64,000 bases of DNA from Lutjanus erythropterus (lineage: Eukaryota; Chordata; Actinopteri; Lutjaniformes; Lutjanidae). The notes under the pieces were generated by a model. That model saw only the letters and a program-made list of their open reading frames with translations, had not been told where the DNA came from and did not search any database. Below, in pieces: positions 62,645 to 64,000 of this stretch (position 1 is its first letter; every line of letters starts with the position of its first letter). The stretch is from the NCBI GenBank assembly GCA_020091685.1, contig CM034601.1, positions 6,222,429 through 6,286,428 of the forward strand, in the 5' to 3' direction. Position numbers and translations under genes: made by a program.

Positions 62645-62987
62645 ATAATGATGGACTGAACCTCCAGGTCATTCATAATAAGTTTTGAGAAAGACTGTGA
62701 CCTGATCGCAACCAGATGGCTGCCATTGTGTTTCCAGCTCCCAGTGTTAATCAAACATGGATCACTATCCTGTTCAGGCTGCAGATTTCTTGCCTAAAAT
62801 ATTTTCAGAAACATACTTTAATGTAGCATTCAGTTGTAATGAGAATAACTTTCTGGCCAGGCAGCATGTCACCCACCAGCTCCATGCTCACATCGGTACT
62901 GCTGTGGTAATGCTGTGGTTGCGAAAAAAGAAGATGGCAACCCCCATAATGCCAAACTTGGGCCTTCAAAACGGTAGTCCACAAATC
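62645..62987 (-). mobile_element. Family S repeat inserted in Tc1, first part
   Basis: The reverse complement contains GTGGACTACCGTTTTGAAGG and GGCATTATGGGGGTTGCCAT, aligning with 23950-24080. Similarity continues past this to the AGCATG and GCTGG words. Both parts of the Tc1 element flank it. CAATTG at 62639-62644 and CAAATTG at 63954-63960 may be the duplicated target. Confidence 0.72.
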
Positions 62988-63923
62988 TAGGGATGCACCA
63001 ATACCAATACCAGCACTGGGTAATGGTTGAATTCTGTCCTCATGTAGTCATACATGACTGCTTACCCTCTTGTTTGCAGAAAGAGACTCACTGTCCTAAA
63101 CATCATCCACTAATGACTGCAGAAACACACTGTAAACACTGTCCAGCTTAAACTGCCAGGGACAAACAAAAAACCTTCATTCCATGTGTCTCTTTGGCAA
63201 CTGTCCATAAAATTGTTCCGGAGTCCATGTAAAGCTGAAACAAACTCACAGAGTGCACCTGTAGACCACAGCCGCTGTCCAGTAAGTCCCACCGGGCATA
63301 AGCTAGTTGAGTGCCTCAGCTAATTAATCGGAAGACGAAGAAAACAACACCACTGCCACAAGTCTGTAACCCTCTTTTCTCGGATGTTTGCGTTTTCCAG
63401 TCCTTCTGGCTGTGGGTAATAACTTGGCTACAACCTCTCTTTGTAAACTCTTTGATTCTCCTGCTATTCTTCAGCAAAACGGCATGACAGCACAGCCAAC
63501 TTCACTCTTTTAGGTTAAATCTACTGTTGCACATGGCACTCTATTCTGTCACACTCATACCTGCTCCTCCTACACAATGGCAGGTAGGAACTAATTAGCT
63601 TTTCGGCAAGGGAAGCTACTTAAATATTATACATGTAAATGTAATGTTACGTAACATTGTATTTAACAGTAAACTTAATAAGGCAAGTCCATAATAATGT
63701 GCAATTATTCCTACTGAAATTTATAATAAAAGCTTAATAAGAAGCCCAAAATTAGCTCTTTAACATAATTCAAATATCCCAAAATGTGTAACTATAGTTA
63801 CACTAGCAGCAGGGAACAATGTGTTAAATTTAGAAAGTGAGGAACGTGATGAAAATAAAACGTTATTGTAAGAACTGTCGTGGCATTATTCAGTACTTAT
63901 TAAGTGGCACTGGTGCATCCCTC
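62988..63923. mobile_element. hAT-like element, innermost layer of the nest
   Basis: TAGGGATGCACCAATACC at the left and, reverse complemented, GAGGGATGCACCAGTGCC at the right are hAT-type ends. 936 bp; no transposase recognised inside. No clear 8-bp duplication: the flanks are CACAAATC and GTGATGTC, and about six bases of the host repeat appear to be missing at the junction. Confidence 0.7.
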
Positions 63924-63953
63924 GTGATGTCACGACTGGTTCACACTTGGGTG
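63924..63953 (-). mobile_element. Family S repeat, second part beyond the hAT-like insertion
   Basis: The reverse complement GAACCAGTCGTGACATCAC aligns with GAACTAGAAGTGGACGTCAC at 23943-23962, which lies directly before the part found at 62645-62987. This puts the hAT-like element inside the repeat. Confidence 0.6.
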
Positions 63954-64000
63954 CAAATTGTTGCCACAAAGTTGGAAGCACACAAGATCAAAATGTCCAT
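63954..64000 (-). mobile_element. Tc1/mariner element resumes, continues past the window
   Basis: On the minus strand, 63955-63981 reads VLPTLWQQF, a segment that precedes the FxxDNA motif in fish Tc1-like transposases. Upstream of it the frame seems shifted by a 2-base loss relative to the family as I recall it. It continues the element that broke off at 62644. Confidence 0.7.

Noticed and set aside
1-64000. Search for CRISPR arrays, operons, phage or viral genes, rRNA genes
   Set aside because: None seen: no spaced identical repeats, no gene clusters and no recognisable rRNA or viral coding blocks.

Overview
The window looks like nuclear DNA of a ray-finned fish, most likely a percomorph teleost. 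It is AT-rich, has no compact coding, no operons and no bacterial-type signals. It carries long dinucleotide microsatellites and many short interspersed elements that I recognise from memory as recurrent in percomorph genomes. No library search could be run, so family names are tentative; the structural evidence (terminal inverted repeats, target-site duplications, copies matched within this window) was read directly from the sequence.

I find no supportable protein-coding gene, no functional tRNA or rRNA gene and no CRISPR array. The open frames are short, often lack an ATG, and several are made of repeat sequence. The only coding remnant I can identify is a broken Tc1/mariner transposase fragment on the minus strand near the right end. 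The window is therefore best read as a gene desert or part of a very large intron; exons shorter than about 100 bp cannot be excluded.

Layout. 0-5.7 kb: a TTAAAGGG-type repeat end, a 0.77-kb inverted-repeat element with internal sub-repeats, and a small MITE with inverted ends. 5.7-20.9 kb: two copies of one MITE family (one beside a TG microsatellite), hAT-like fragments, two copies of a widespread fish repeat, a 1.09-kb hAT-like element hosting a second element, and a MITE with perfect 11-bp ends. 20.9-33.5 kb: mostly unique sequence, then a dense cluster of nested elements at 28.2-29.7 kb, a tRNA-derived SINE with a perfect 12-bp target-site duplication at 31.5 kb, and a hAT-type MITE at 33.2 kb. 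33.5-50 kb: long unique stretches (candidate conserved noncoding DNA around 39.9-40.3 kb), a hAT MITE with a decayed 8-bp duplication, a G-quadruplex motif, a Harbinger-like MITE with TAA duplications, and a diverged 115-bp local duplication on either side of it. 50-61 kb: two large foldback MITEs, a GA microsatellite, a degenerate 25-bp tandem array and more MITEs. 62.3 kb to the end: a three-layer nest, Tc1 > unclassified repeat > hAT-like element.

Nothing here looks like a new functional system. The interest lies in the insertion history, in the paired local duplication, and in unique blocks that could be cis-regulatory.
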